NCBI RefSeq assembly: GCF_006546835.1 | Contig: NZ_VICB01000019.1 | Coordinates: 127,070-191,069, forward strand | Origin: Actinomyces johnsonii | GTDB taxonomy: Bacteria > Actinomycetota > Actinomycetes > Actinomycetales > Actinomycetaceae | Direction of reading: 5' to 3' | Length of the DNA: 64,000 nt | In this document: positions 9,963 to 19,116 of the stretch, in pieces | Position numbering within the stretch: position 1 is the first letter of the stretch | How the letters are laid out: each line of letters starts with the position of its first letter | The notes under the pieces: model-generated | Told to the model about the DNA's origin: nothing | Databases searched by the model: none | What the model saw: only the letters and a program-made list of their open reading frames with translations | Program-made: the position numbers and the translations under genes

Positions 9963-10528
9963 TGACTCTGACTGCTGCTGCCGACGGCTCCTCCCTGGGC
10001 AACCCGGGACCGGCCGGCTGGGCCTGGTACGTGGACGATGACTGTTGGGCCGCCGGAGGCTGGGAGAGCTCGACCAACAACCGCGGCGAGCTCACCGCCG
10101 TCCTGGAGCTCCTGCGGGCCACCGAGGCCGCTGGACTCGCTGGCGAGGAGCTCCTCATCCAGTGCGACTCCCAGTACGTCATCAACTCCCTGACCAAGTG
10201 GCGCCACGGGTGGAAGAAACGCGGCTGGCGCAAGGCCGACGGCAAGCCGGTCCTCAACGCCGACCTCGTCAAGGACCTCGACGCCGCGCTCGCGGGCCGC
10301 ACGGTGCGCTTCGAGTGGGTGCGCGGGCACGTCGGCCATCCCATGAACGAGGCCGCTGACTCTCGGGCCCGCGGCGCCGCGACCGCCTACCAGCAGGGCC
10401 GCCCGGTGCCCTCCGGACCCGGCTGGACCCGGGCAGGCCGTGCACAGGAAGCGGCACCCGACGTGGTCTTGGACGCGGCGCCGTCGAGCGCTCCTGGCGG
10501 CGCGCCGCGGACCGACGCCCTGTTCTGA
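9962..10528 (+). CDS. rnhA: Ribonuclease HI
   Basis: 188 aa. The catalytic acidic residues are visible: D8 (AADGSSLGNPGPAGW), E43 (NNRGELTAV), D69 (IQCDSQYVINS) and D133 (MNEAADSRAR), with H123 in WVRGHVGHP. It cuts the RNA strand of RNA-DNA hybrids. Compared with the roughly 150-residue core, about 45 extra residues follow (from TAYQQG on), rich in alanine, glycine and proline and probably disordered. Divergent from the symporter operon; GtrA follows 115 bases later. Confidence 0.92.
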   Translation: MTLTAAADGSSLGNPGPAGWAWYVDDDCWAAGGWESSTNNRGELTAVLELLRATEAAGLAGEELLIQCDSQYVINSLTKWRHGWKKRGWRKADGKPVLNADLVKDLDAALAGRTVRFEWVRGHVGHPMNEAADSRARGAATAYQQGRPVPSGPGWTRAGRAQEAAPDVVLDAAPSSAPGGAPRTDALF

Positions 10529-10643
10529 GTCGCGGCTCCGGAGGCCTCTTCCCCGTTCCCCGGAACCATCACCGCACGCCCTCACAGGAACAGCACAGGC
10601 ACGTCAAACAGGTGGCATAAGGCCTGCAGCCAGGCTTATCGCC

Positions 10644-11150
10644 ATGACGACGACGAGCCCCGTCCTCCCCGCATCGGCCAATCTTCTCCTCTCCCGACCC
10701 ACCGTCCTGAACCGGTTGGCGAGCCTGCGTTCTCGCATTCCGACGGTCTTCCTCTTCGCCGCCGTGTCCTTCTCCGGCTGGACGATCGACTACGCCCTGG
10801 TGCTCATCCTCAACTCGCTGACCGGCTCGGTCCTCTACGCCGTCGTCGGAGCCCGGGTTGTCTCCTGCACCCTGGGATTCCTGCTCAACCGGCGCCTGTT
10901 CCGGGCTGCTCCGGAGACTTTCTGGCGCTCGGCCGGCGGCTACGCGGCGGTTCAGGGCGGGGTCGCGGCGACGTCGTACGCCGGTATCGCGGTCCTCACC
11001 GGGGCAGGGGCGCCCCTGTGGCTGGCCAAGGTGCTGGTGGACTCCACGCTCTTCATCGTCAACTACCTGGCCCAGTCCCGCCTCGTCTACCGGGCTCCGG
11101 CCCCGGCAGAGCGGCCCGTACCGGTGCAGGCTCTGGCGACAGCGGCCTGA
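10644..11150 (+). CDS. GtrA-family membrane protein
   Basis: 168 aa from ATG 10644. Four hydrophobic segments (around residues 34-54, 60-80, 92-115 and 120-145) and the family pattern FAAVSFSGWTIDYALVLILN ... ARVVSCTLGFLLNRRLF ... VDSTLFIVNYLAQSRLVYR. GtrA proteins are thought to flip or present lipid-linked sugars for cell-surface glycosylation. No glycosyltransferase is adjacent, so the partner is unknown. I found no convincing ribosome-binding site. Confidence 0.82.
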   Translation: MTTTSPVLPASANLLLSRPTVLNRLASLRSRIPTVFLFAAVSFSGWTIDYALVLILNSLTGSVLYAVVGARVVSCTLGFLLNRRLFRAAPETFWRSAGGYAAVQGGVAATSYAGIAVLTGAGAPLWLAKVLVDSTLFIVNYLAQSRLVYRAPAPAERPVPVQALATAA

Positions 11151-11165
11151 GGAGCCGACTACGGC

Positions 11166-11885
11166 TCAGGACTGGGCGTCGCGCATGAGGATGACGAGCT
11201 GGACCCTGTCGCGCAGGTCCAGCTTGGTCAGAATCCGGGTGACGTTCTTCTTGACCGAGTCCGGGGCCAGGACGAGTCGCTGAGCGATCTCCGCGTTCGT
11301 CAGTCCCTCGGCCACCAGCTCGGACACCTCTCGTTCACGCGGGCTGAGATGGTTGAGACGTCGCCGCGCCGCGCGCTGTTGGGGTGAGGCGACGGGCCTG
11401 AGCATGTGCCGGTTGAGCAGCTCGCGGGTGATGCGTGGGGTGAGGATCGCGTCCCCGGAGTTGACCGCCCGCAGCGCCTGGTGGAGCTGGGCCGTGCGGG
11501 TGTCCTTGAGCAGGAAGCCCGAGGCGCCCGCGGACAGCGCCCCGAAGGCGAACTCGTCCTGGTCGTAGGTGGTCAGCACCAGGGTCCGGATCGAGGGGTA
11601 GAGCTGGGTGATGCGCGCTGTGGCGTCGATCCCGTTGAGAACCGGCATACGCACATCCATGAGGACGACGTCGGGAAGCGGCCGGTGCTCTTGAAACAGG
11701 ACGACGAGCTGGTCGAGGGCGTCCTGGCCATGGACCGCCTCGGCCACGACCTTCAGGTCGTCGGCCCGGTTGATGATGAGCGACAGGCCCATGCGGGTCG
11801 CCCTCTGGTCATCGACGATCATGACCCCGATTGGGGCAGGACGCTCCAAGGGGAGCGGGGAGGAAGGAGAGCAGACAGGTGTCAT
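11166..11885 (-). CDS. NarL/LuxR-type response regulator
   Basis: 239 aa. The receiver domain begins IGVMIVDDQRATRMGL and has the phospho-acceptor D77 in VVLMDVRMP; the output helix-turn-helix is NHLSPREREVSELVAEGLTNAEIAQRL followed by VKKNVTRILTKLDLRDR. Its ATG overlaps the kinase stop codon as ATGA (11885-11882), so translation of the pair is coupled. It is the last gene of a four-gene minus-strand unit: ABC ATPase, ABC permease, kinase, regulator. Such modules commonly sense and export antimicrobial peptides; the signal here is unknown. Confidence 0.93.
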   Translation of the reverse strand: MTPVCSPSSPLPLERPAPIGVMIVDDQRATRMGLSLIINRADDLKVVAEAVHGQDALDQLVVLFQEHRPLPDVVLMDVRMPVLNGIDATARITQLYPSIRTLVLTTYDQDEFAFGALSAGASGFLLKDTRTAQLHQALRAVNSGDAILTPRITRELLNRHMLRPVASPQQRAARRRLNHLSPREREVSELVAEGLTNAEIAQRLVLAPDSVKKNVTRILTKLDLRDRVQLVILMRDAQS

Positions 11886-13210
11886 GCTCCCTCCTGAATA
11901 GGAACGTAGACCGGGACGACAGCGTGCAGCACCCAACCACCGGATCCCGGGGCGATGCTGGGGCCGACGTCGAGCGCGCCGCCGCGCTCGCGGATCACGG
12001 AGGCCAGGTTGGTCAGACCGTGACCGGTCGACGGCTCGGAGGAGTCCCGTGAGTAATCGGAGGGGACAGTGACCTGGCCGTCGTCGGACACGGTGATCCG
12101 GGTGCATGAGCCGGTGTGGTCCAGGGATACGACGACGCGCGTGGCGCCCTCGGCGTGCCGCATGACATTGGTCAGGGCCTCCCGAACGACGATGTAGACG
12201 AGCTCCCCGATCGCCCGGCCCGCCGCCGTGCCACTGGGTCGTCGACCGGTCTCGGTAAGAGCCGCACTGATGCCGGTCGCCCGCATCGTGGCCAGCAGAT
12301 CCTCCAGCTGTTCCCAGCCCCGTGCGCCCGTGACGACCATCGGGCGCGGGCTGGTCACCGCACCGGAACCGAAGTCGTCGAGGATGCCGGGTGAGGATTG
12401 CAACGAGGCGACCGCGTTCCTCGTGTCGGCCAGGCCGTCGCGGGCCAGGGAGTTGACCATGTCGATCGCCTCGTCGACATCCGGGTTGCCACTGGCGCCG
12501 TGGAGTCCCTCGGACAGGGCGATGATCGCGGTCAGGGAGTGGCCTACGGAATCGTGGAGCTCAGCAGCAACCCGGGCCTGGTACTGGGCGGCATCGCGTT
12601 GCGCCGTGAGCTGCTGCTCGGCCGTCTGGGAGGCGAGCTGGGCATCTCCGTGCTCCAGGGCCTCCCGGCGCGACCGGGTGATCGATGCCACGGTGACCAC
12701 GGCGATGAGGAGTCCGGCCTCCTCCATGAAGTCTGACAGCGGCACCTTTTCCCGCATGAGACCTGTCACTGGTCCGTTGATCGACATGAGATAGGGTATG
12801 GACATGAAGACCAGGGTGGCGGCGATGCCCAGGAGTCGCTCCCGGACGCTCGCGATGGCGATCAGGGTGTAGATCGCCACCAGCAGCGGGAGGAGGAACT
12901 CTGCGGAGCCAGTCTTGATCATCTTCATCATCAGGGCCACGTTGTTGATGATGACGACCACCAGTGGCCAGTGCCGTCGCCAGATCAAGGACAGGCTGGT
13001 CATCACGCTGAGCACGCACTTGAGCGCTAGCGTGCTCATGCCAAGCGAAGAGGCGTATCCGATGCCGGCGGTCTGGAACAGGGCGTTGATGACGACGACG
13101 CTCCACGTCCCCACGGGGCTGGCGCGGTACCACTCGGCGATGCGGTCCAGACGTGTGCGCGGGACCCTGGGCCCGGCTTCGGGGATCTGTTCGATGGACG
13201 TGCCGCTCAT
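11882..13210 (-). CDS. Sensor histidine kinase (HisKA_3 type)
   Basis: 442 aa. Five to six membrane segments fill residues 33-180, with no large outside domain, so it probably senses within the membrane or through the ABC partner. A short coiled stretch leads to the phospho-acceptor H219 in AELHDSVGHSLTAI, then the ATPase domain with the N box VREALTNVMRHAEGA and G boxes VSDDGQ and GHGLTNLASVIRERGG. The start ATG at 13210 follows the permease gene by 28 bases. It phosphorylates the downstream regulator (family knowledge). Confidence 0.92.
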   Translation of the reverse strand: MSGTSIEQIPEAGPRVPRTRLDRIAEWYRASPVGTWSVVVINALFQTAGIGYASSLGMSTLALKCVLSVMTSLSLIWRRHWPLVVVIINNVALMMKMIKTGSAEFLLPLLVAIYTLIAIASVRERLLGIAATLVFMSIPYLMSINGPVTGLMREKVPLSDFMEEAGLLIAVVTVASITRSRREALEHGDAQLASQTAEQQLTAQRDAAQYQARVAAELHDSVGHSLTAIIALSEGLHGASGNPDVDEAIDMVNSLARDGLADTRNAVASLQSSPGILDDFGSGAVTSPRPMVVTGARGWEQLEDLLATMRATGISAALTETGRRPSGTAAGRAIGELVYIVVREALTNVMRHAEGATRVVVSLDHTGSCTRITVSDDGQVTVPSDYSRDSSEPSTGHGLTNLASVIRERGGALDVGPSIAPGSGGWVLHAVVPVYVPIQEGA

Positions 13211-13237
13211 GACTGGTGTCTCATCTGCGTTTCACCG

Positions 13238-14137
13238 TCATCTCACCGCCGTCTTCACTGTTCGTAGCAGGGCCAGGGCGAAGAGCGTCACCCAAGCCAC
13301 GCTGATGAGGCTGTCGGAGGCGGCCGAGTCCGCCGAGGCAATGGCCCCGGGATTCAGGGAGGCGGTTGCCCGGGTCAGCGCGGTCATGGGGTTGAGGACG
13401 CTCAGCGGCTGGGCCGTCAGGAACATCGCCGTCCCCGCGATCGTTCCCAGGACCACAGTGGTCATCGTGGTGGTGAAGGACCTCAGGACGGCTCCCAGCC
13501 ATGTGACGAGGGTGAGGATGACCCACATGCCCAGCGCAACCGCACCGAATCGGGGCAGGTAGGAGGTCAGGTCCGGTAGTTCGAAGCCGGCCATGAGACC
13601 GGTGAGAGTGGTGGTCAGGACGAGGATCGCGGTGGTGGCGACCGCGACCTGCAGCCCGTGGAGCAGCTTGCCCGCGACCATGGCCGTCTCCAGACGGTTG
13701 GCGCTCATTCGTTGCCAGTTGCGCCCCTGGTGCTCGCCGATGGCGATCTGCGCCGCGAAGCCGCCCAGTGCCAGTGGCAGGAGCCACATGGAGAGCATCA
13801 GTGTGGACTGGGACCAGATGATGCCCCAGGTGAGGTCTTGGGACTGGAAATCGCCCTGGTGGGTGCGGTACTGCAGGTAGCCGGACAAGCAGGCCATGGT
13901 GCACAGCACGGTGACGGCAGCCCAGTACCACCGGTTGGGGGCCTTGCGGTTCTCCCAGTACCAGGCGGCACGTACCGAGGGTCGGCGAGACTCTGCGGGA
14001 GTGGTCTGCGATGCGGAGGCGGGCGGTTGTGACGGCGTCGTGAGGAGACTGGGGGCGCGGAGGTGGGACGACGTGGACTGTAGTGGCTGCATGGGCTGCC
14101 TCGTAGCGAGGTGCTTGGACGGTGCGGCGGTGCTCAT
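13238..14137 (-). CDS. ABC-2 type transporter permease of the two-component-linked exporter
   Basis: 299 aa. After a polar, proline- and serine-rich N-terminus of about 60 residues there are six hydrophobic segments, starting with WYWAAVTVLCTMACLSGYL and including LMLSMWLLPLALGGFAAQIAIGEHQGRNWQRM, the GEHQ-type cytosolic turn (cited as landmarks) seen in lantibiotic-immunity-like ABC-2 permeases. It lies between the ATPase and the kinase on the same strand and is presumably the membrane half of that transporter. Confidence 0.82.
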   Translation of the reverse strand: MSTAAPSKHLATRQPMQPLQSTSSHLRAPSLLTTPSQPPASASQTTPAESRRPSVRAAWYWENRKAPNRWYWAAVTVLCTMACLSGYLQYRTHQGDFQSQDLTWGIIWSQSTLMLSMWLLPLALGGFAAQIAIGEHQGRNWQRMSANRLETAMVAGKLLHGLQVAVATTAILVLTTTLTGLMAGFELPDLTSYLPRFGAVALGMWVILTLVTWLGAVLRSFTTTMTTVVLGTIAGTAMFLTAQPLSVLNPMTALTRATASLNPGAIASADSAASDSLISVAWVTLFALALLRTVKTAVR

Positions 14138-14230
14138 CGGTAGTCTTCCTTATGGACAATAATGGCGCAGAAGAGGAGGGTCAGCCACCTGCTGCCGGCG
14201 CGGCCGGCTCAACCACCTCAACCAACCCGA

Positions 14231-15424
14231 TCAGGGCGGCCAGGCTTCACGGGTGGCCGTGAGCGGCTGGGTGACGGGGGAGGGCGGGTCTGTCAACTCC
14301 AGGAAGGCCTCCTCCAGGGTCCTGCGCACGGTCTGGACCCGGTAGACGGTTGTGCCGGAGGTGACGATGCTGGTGATGAGCTCGCCGATGGCGTTGTCGG
14401 ACATCATGGCGGTGCGCACCACGGCATCGTGGACCTCGTGGGGCACTCCGAGGGAGGTCAGGAGGGTGGAGACCGCCGTGGGTGCGGAAACGGTCATCTC
14501 GATGACGCCGTCGTCGTGCAGCCCGGACAGAGGGCCCTGGTAGCGCAGTCGCCCGGCGTGGATGACACCGACGGTGTCTGCCATCTGCCCGATCTCGGAC
14601 AGGAAACGGGAGGAGACGATGATCGTCTTCCCCTCCTGACGGGCCAGAGTGACGATGAGCCCGCGGATCTCGGCCGCCTCTGCCGGGTCGAGCCCGTTGG
14701 TGGGCTCGTCCAGGACGATGAGGGGCGGATCGGCCAGAAGCGCCATGGCCAGCCCGAGGCGCTGCCTCATGCCCGTGGAGTAGTGCTTGACCCGCTTGTT
14801 CTCATGCCCGGACAGGTCGACGCCGGCCAGGACGTACGTGACCCGGCTGCTCGGCAGCCCCAGGTAGGAGGCCATCATGGTGAGGTTTTCCCGGCCAGTC
14901 AGACCCGTGTAGTAGGAGGGGCCCTCGATGAGGGAACCGATCGCTCCCGGTGGCGGGGGATGGCGGGGGCTGACCGGGTGGCCCAGGATGCTCATGCGGC
15001 CCGACGTCGGTCGGGTCAGTCCTACCAGGAGCTTCAGAATGGTGGACTTGCCGGCTCCGCTGGGGCCGAGGAGCCCGTAGATGCCGCCGGTGGGCACCCG
15101 CAGGTTCACCCCGTCGACGGCGTTGATGCCGTTGTAGGAGCGGGTCAGGCCGTCGGTGGTTACCGCGATCTCTCTGGTCGGGACCGGGATGGCTTCAGGG
15201 GCGGTGAGAGCGACAAGATGCGGGCTCGCAGGAGAAGCGGACGCAGGCACCGGGGGCGAAACACAATGATCGGCGGGGCTCATCACCGGACCGGTAGCGG
15301 AGTCGGCCGCAGGGGTGGATACGATCTCCGGCTCGGGAAGGCCGATCGTTGGTGGTGCGGTCGCCGTGGCTGTCATCGAGGAGCTGAACGATGCAGTCGG
15401 AGGTGCGGTGCTCATGGGCATCAT
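14231..15424 (-). CDS. ABC transporter ATP-binding protein with altered H-loop
   Basis: 397 aa. The nucleotide-binding domain starts near residue 85 (IAVTTDGLTRSYNGINAV): Walker A is GPSGAGKST, the signature is YSTGMRQRLGLA, Walker B is LIVLDEPTNGLDP. The H-loop, normally SSH, reads VSSRFLSEI, with arginine instead of histidine. About 80 N-terminal residues are serine-, proline- and alanine-rich and not part of the domain; the start at 15424 (AGGAG 13 bases upstream) may be too early, with a second ATG at 15415. Partner of the permease 93 bases downstream; likely peptide or drug export. Confidence 0.85.
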   Translation of the reverse strand: MMPMSTAPPTASFSSSMTATATAPPTIGLPEPEIVSTPAADSATGPVMSPADHCVSPPVPASASPASPHLVALTAPEAIPVPTREIAVTTDGLTRSYNGINAVDGVNLRVPTGGIYGLLGPSGAGKSTILKLLVGLTRPTSGRMSILGHPVSPRHPPPPGAIGSLIEGPSYYTGLTGRENLTMMASYLGLPSSRVTYVLAGVDLSGHENKRVKHYSTGMRQRLGLAMALLADPPLIVLDEPTNGLDPAEAAEIRGLIVTLARQEGKTIIVSSRFLSEIGQMADTVGVIHAGRLRYQGPLSGLHDDGVIEMTVSAPTAVSTLLTSLGVPHEVHDAVVRTAMMSDNAIGELITSIVTSGTTVYRVQTVRRTLEEAFLELTDPPSPVTQPLTATREAWPP

Positions 15425-15488
15425 ACAAATGGATGAGCTCCTATGAGCGCATCGGTCTCATCCTATTTGTCCCCCTCGGGGGACGAAC

Positions 15489-15530
15489 GCGGTGCCGCAG
15501 TCGTCCCTGAGGGGGCGACTGCGGCACCGC
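15489..15530 (-). terminator. Terminator after ackA
   Basis: A perfect 15-bp stem (GCGGTGCCGCAGTCG and complement) around a 12-base loop that can itself pair three more bases. It lies about 60 bases beyond the ackA stop on the minus strand. A smaller hairpin (GTCCCCC-TC-GGGGGAC, 15469-15484) follows it and sits just upstream of the ABC ATPase gene. Confidence 0.8.
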
Positions 15531-15591
15531 GTGGAGGCGTCCCGGTCCGCGAGGGCCCGAGACGAGCCCTCCCGGTTTCTCGGAAGACAGT

Positions 15592-16776
15592 TCAGATGAG
15601 GGTGAGCGACTGGCGGGCGATGGCGAGTTCCTCGTTGGTGGGCACCACGAGCACCGTGACCTTCGAGTCCGGGGTGGAGATGACGCGCGGCTCGTCGGAG
15701 CGGACGGCGTTGAGCTCGGGATCGATCTCCACGCCCATGTAGGCCAGGCGCTCGCCGAGCTCGCGGCGCAGGTTGGCGTCGTTCTCACCGATACCGGCGG
15801 TGAAGGTCAGTGCGTCCAGGCCCCCCATGACGGCGGTGTAGGCGCCCACGTACTTCACGAGGCGGTGCAGGTAGATGTCCATGGCCTCGCGGGCCTCCTG
15901 CTCGCCGGCGCCGATACGCTTCCACACCTCTCGCATGTCATTGTCCCCGGCCAGGCCCTTCATGCCCGAGCCGCGGTTGAACAGGTGGTCGATCTCGTCG
16001 ATCGACATGCCGGCCACGCGAGCCAGGTGGAAGACGGCGGCCGGGTCGATGTCTCCGGTGCGCCCGCCCATGACCAGGCCTTCCAGCGGGGTCAGGCCCA
16101 TGGAGGTGTCCACGGCGCGCCCGGCCACGACCGCCGAGGCCGAGGCTCCGTTGCCCAGGTGCAGGACGACCTGCTTGAGGTCGTCGCGTCCCAGGAGCTC
16201 GGAGACCGCCCCTGAGACGAACTGGTGGCTGGTGCCGTGAGCCCCGTAGCGGCGGATGGAGTAGGTGTCGGCGACCTCTCGGTCCAGGGCGTAGCGGGCG
16301 GCCTCCTCGGGCAGATTCTGGAAGAAGGCGGTGTCGAAGACGGCCACGTGCGGTACGTCGGACAGGAGGCGGCGGCCCACCTCGATGCCCTTGAGGTGGG
16401 CGGGGTTGTGTAGCGGGCCCAGCGGCACGAGCTGCTCGATGCGGGCCACGACCTCATCGTCGATGAGGGCCGGGCCGGAGAAGTAGCGCCCGCCCTGGAC
16501 GACGCGGTGCCCCACGGCAACGATGTGGGCGTCGGCCAGCGAGGGACCCTGCTGCTCGAACAGGCGTAGCACCTCGGACAGGCCGTAGCCGTGGTCGGGG
16601 ATCGGCTCGGTGATCTCGGTGCGCTCCTCGCCGTGCTTGTGCGTGATGGCGCCGGTTTCCTCGCCGATGCGCTCCACCAGGCCGGAGGCGAGCGAGGCTC
16701 CAGAGTCGGGGTCCACCAGCTGATACTTGATGGAGGAGGAGCCGGAGTTGATAACGAGGACGGTGCGCTGAGTCAC
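15592..16776 (-). CDS. ackA: Acetate kinase
   Basis: 394 aa, normal length. Opens VLVINSGSSSIKYQLVD (phosphate-1 motif of the acetate/sugar kinase fold) and carries HRVVQGGRYFS, AVFDTAFFQNLPEEA, RRYGAHGTSHQFVS, HLGNGASASAV, GLVMGGRTGDIDP and FTAGIGENDA. It converts acetyl phosphate plus ADP to acetate plus ATP. It follows pta by 110 bases, which hold a strong hairpin, so expression of the two may be uncoupled in part. Together they yield ATP from acetyl-CoA, including that formed by IolA. Confidence 0.97.
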   Translation of the reverse strand: MTQRTVLVINSGSSSIKYQLVDPDSGASLASGLVERIGEETGAITHKHGEERTEITEPIPDHGYGLSEVLRLFEQQGPSLADAHIVAVGHRVVQGGRYFSGPALIDDEVVARIEQLVPLGPLHNPAHLKGIEVGRRLLSDVPHVAVFDTAFFQNLPEEAARYALDREVADTYSIRRYGAHGTSHQFVSGAVSELLGRDDLKQVVLHLGNGASASAVVAGRAVDTSMGLTPLEGLVMGGRTGDIDPAAVFHLARVAGMSIDEIDHLFNRGSGMKGLAGDNDMREVWKRIGAGEQEAREAMDIYLHRLVKYVGAYTAVMGGLDALTFTAGIGENDANLRRELGERLAYMGVEIDPELNAVRSDEPRVISTPDSKVTVLVVPTNEELAIARQSLTLI

Positions 16777-16842
16777 GGGGTGCCTTTCAAGAACGGTCGG
16801 GGATGACTGGATGGCTGATGAGGATCCTGGGCGAGTGAGCCT

Positions 16843-16880
16843 CAGCGGCGCGGGGACCGGGACCCTGTCCCGCGCCGCTG
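16843..16880 (-). terminator. Hairpin between pta and ackA
   Basis: CAGCGGCGCGGGGAC pairs with GTCCCGCGCCGCTG across about ten bases, with one bulged G. It lies seven bases past the pta stop and before ackA. It may be a partial terminator or an mRNA-stabilising structure that sets the pta:ackA ratio. Confidence 0.6.
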
Positions 16881-16886
16881 AAGGGC

Positions 16887-18941
16887 TCAGCCCTGGGCCT
16901 GGACGGCGGTGATGGCGACGGTGTTGATGATGTCCTCCACCAGGGCGCCGCGCGAGAGGTCGTTGACCGGCTTGTTGAGGCCCTGGAGGACCGGGCCGAT
17001 GGCGATGGCGCCCGAGGAGCGCTGGACCGCCTTGTAGCCGATGTTGCCGCTGGACAGGTCCGGGAAGATGAAGACGTTGGCTCGCCCGGCCACGAGCGAG
17101 TCGGGGGCCTTCTTGGCGGCCACGGTCGGGTCGATGGCGGCGTCGTACTGGATGGGGCCCTCGACGGCGAGCTCGGGCTCCTTGGCGCGCACCAGCTCGG
17201 TGGCCTCACGGACCTTGTCGACATCCGCGCCCTTGCCGGAGGTCCCGGTGGAGAAGGACAACATCGCCACGCGAGGCTCGACGCCGAACTGACGGGCCGT
17301 GGCGGCCGAGGAGATCGCGATGTCGGCCAGCTCGGCGGCGTTGGGCTCGGGGTTGACGGCGCAGTCGCCGTAGACGAGCACCCGGTCCTGCAGCAGCATG
17401 AGGAAGACCGAGGAGACGATCGAGGTCCCCGGCTTGGTCTTGATGATCTGGAAGGAGGGGACGATCGTGTGGGCGGTGGTGTGGGCTGCGCCCGAGACCA
17501 TGCCGTCGGCGTCGCCCATATGGACCATCATCGTGCCGAAGTAGGACACGTCCTGGACCTTCTCGCGGGCCTGCTCCAGGGTGACGCCCTTCTTGGCGCG
17601 CAGGCGGGCGAACTCCTCGGCGTACTTCTCCAGCAGCTCGGGGTCGTTGGTGGCGATGACCCGGGCGGCGGCAATGTCCAGGCCCAGCTCGGTGGCGCGG
17701 GCGCGCACCGTGGTCTCGTCGCCCAGCAGTACCAGGTCGGCGATGCCGCGGCGCAGGATGGCGTCGGCAGCCCGCAGGACCCGGTCGTCGTCGGGCTCGG
17801 GCAGGACGATCGTCCTGCGGTTGGTGCGTGAGCGCTCCACCAGTTCGGCCTGGAACATGATGGGGGTGACGACCTCGGAGGGCTCGACCTCCAGGGCGGA
17901 CAGGAGGGCGTCGACGTCGGCCTCCTGCTCGAAAGTGGTCACGGCGACGTCAATCTTGCGCTCCGAGCCGTGGGCGAGCAGGCCCTGGAGGGAGCCGGCT
18001 GCCGAGGCCGCGGTGAAGGTGTCCAGCGGGGAGGTCATGACCGGGATGTTGACGTCCAGGCCCTCCAGGAGGCGCAGCGCGTGGGGCGCCACCTCGAAGC
18101 CGCCGTTAAGGACGAGGCCGGACAGGATCGGGAAGCTGGAGGAGGCCTGGGCCGCCATGAGCGAGATGAGCATGGCGGAGCGGTCGGCCGGCACGATGGC
18201 GAGCTGGCCTGCGGTCAGGCGCTCCAGGACGTGGGACACGTCCATGGCGCACACGAGAACGGACTCGGCCTCGCGGTCCAGGAGGGTCTCGTCACCGGCG
18301 ATGAGAGTGCCCTCGACGGCGTCGAGCACCTCGTGCACCGCCGGGGCGGCCAGCAGCGGCACCTCGGGCAGTGTGGTGGAGGTAATGCCTTCGATCGCGG
18401 CCAGGGCCTCGGTGATGGGCCGGCGATTCTCGGGGTGGCACTTGTTGGCCACGACCGCGACGGTGCGGGCGTGGTTGTCGGCGATCTCGGCCATGGAGAC
18501 CTCCACGGAGCCGACGACGTCCTCCACGTCGTGCTGGCCGGAGACCACCAGCAGGACCGGCACACCGATGTTGGCGGCCACCCGGGCGTTGAGGGCCAGC
18601 TCGGGGTTGCCGGCGACATCGGTGAAGTCCGAGCCGTCGATGATGACGACGTCGTGCTCGCGCGCCAGGGCCCGGTAGGCGTCGACGATGCGGGCCAGAG
18701 CCTCCTCGGGGTCGGCGTGGAACTCGTCCCAGGTCGCACCGACGCACTGTTCAGCGGGCGTGGTGGAGCCGGCACGGTTCAGCAGGAGGGTGAGGAAGGC
18801 GTCGCCCTCACGGCTCTCCACGAAGGGACGGAAGACGCCGACCTTGGCGACCACCTTGGTCAGGCAGGAGACCAGCCCGAGGGCCACAGTTGACTTCCCG
18901 GTTCCGGCGTTGGGTGAGGCGATGTAGATACTGCGCGCCAC
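16887..18941 (-). CDS. pta: Phosphate acetyltransferase
   Basis: 684 aa, the long form of Pta. The N-terminal BioD-like domain has a P-loop (SPNAGTGKSTVALGL), a DRTGG regulatory domain follows at about 215-330, and the catalytic PTA_PTB domain fills the C-terminal half (RTIVLPEPDDDRVLRAAD, GTMMVHMGDADGMVSGAAHTTA, FPDLSSGNIGYKAVQR). It interconverts acetyl-CoA and acetyl phosphate. First gene of the pta-ackA pair; no convincing promoter box is visible in the 175 bases before it. Confidence 0.96.
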   Translation of the reverse strand: MARSIYIASPNAGTGKSTVALGLVSCLTKVVAKVGVFRPFVESREGDAFLTLLLNRAGSTTPAEQCVGATWDEFHADPEEALARIVDAYRALAREHDVVIIDGSDFTDVAGNPELALNARVAANIGVPVLLVVSGQHDVEDVVGSVEVSMAEIADNHARTVAVVANKCHPENRRPITEALAAIEGITSTTLPEVPLLAAPAVHEVLDAVEGTLIAGDETLLDREAESVLVCAMDVSHVLERLTAGQLAIVPADRSAMLISLMAAQASSSFPILSGLVLNGGFEVAPHALRLLEGLDVNIPVMTSPLDTFTAASAAGSLQGLLAHGSERKIDVAVTTFEQEADVDALLSALEVEPSEVVTPIMFQAELVERSRTNRRTIVLPEPDDDRVLRAADAILRRGIADLVLLGDETTVRARATELGLDIAAARVIATNDPELLEKYAEEFARLRAKKGVTLEQAREKVQDVSYFGTMMVHMGDADGMVSGAAHTTAHTIVPSFQIIKTKPGTSIVSSVFLMLLQDRVLVYGDCAVNPEPNAAELADIAISSAATARQFGVEPRVAMLSFSTGTSGKGADVDKVREATELVRAKEPELAVEGPIQYDAAIDPTVAAKKAPDSLVAGRANVFIFPDLSSGNIGYKAVQRSSGAIAIGPVLQGLNKPVNDLSRGALVEDIINTVAITAVQAQG

Positions 18942-19043
18942 GTTGGGTCCTTCTCGCGTTGTCTTGGAGTCAGGGGCGCCGGCTCATTCCGGTGCCGTAC
19001 GGGTCCGATTGTGCCCCCACCTGCGGGTTGTCTGCGACCAAAG

Positions 19044-19080
19044 GCCCGGTCTCAGTGTGTCTTGTGATGTGGGACCGGGC
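19044..19080 (-). terminator. Possible terminator after the PepSY gene
   Basis: GCCCGGTC and GACCGGGC form an 8-bp stem around 21 bases, 37 bases past the stop of the minus-strand PepSY gene and upstream of pta. Moderate strength, no T run. Confidence 0.4.
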
Positions 19081-19116
19081 ACATGCGGGGTCTCGCGGCG
19101 GGGCCACGGGCGGGCG

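Noticed and set aside
11166-12107. Longer response regulator starting at 12107
   Set aside because: The extra 74 codons lie inside the kinase gene and show no receiver-domain features; the ATGA overlap at 11885 is the convincing start.
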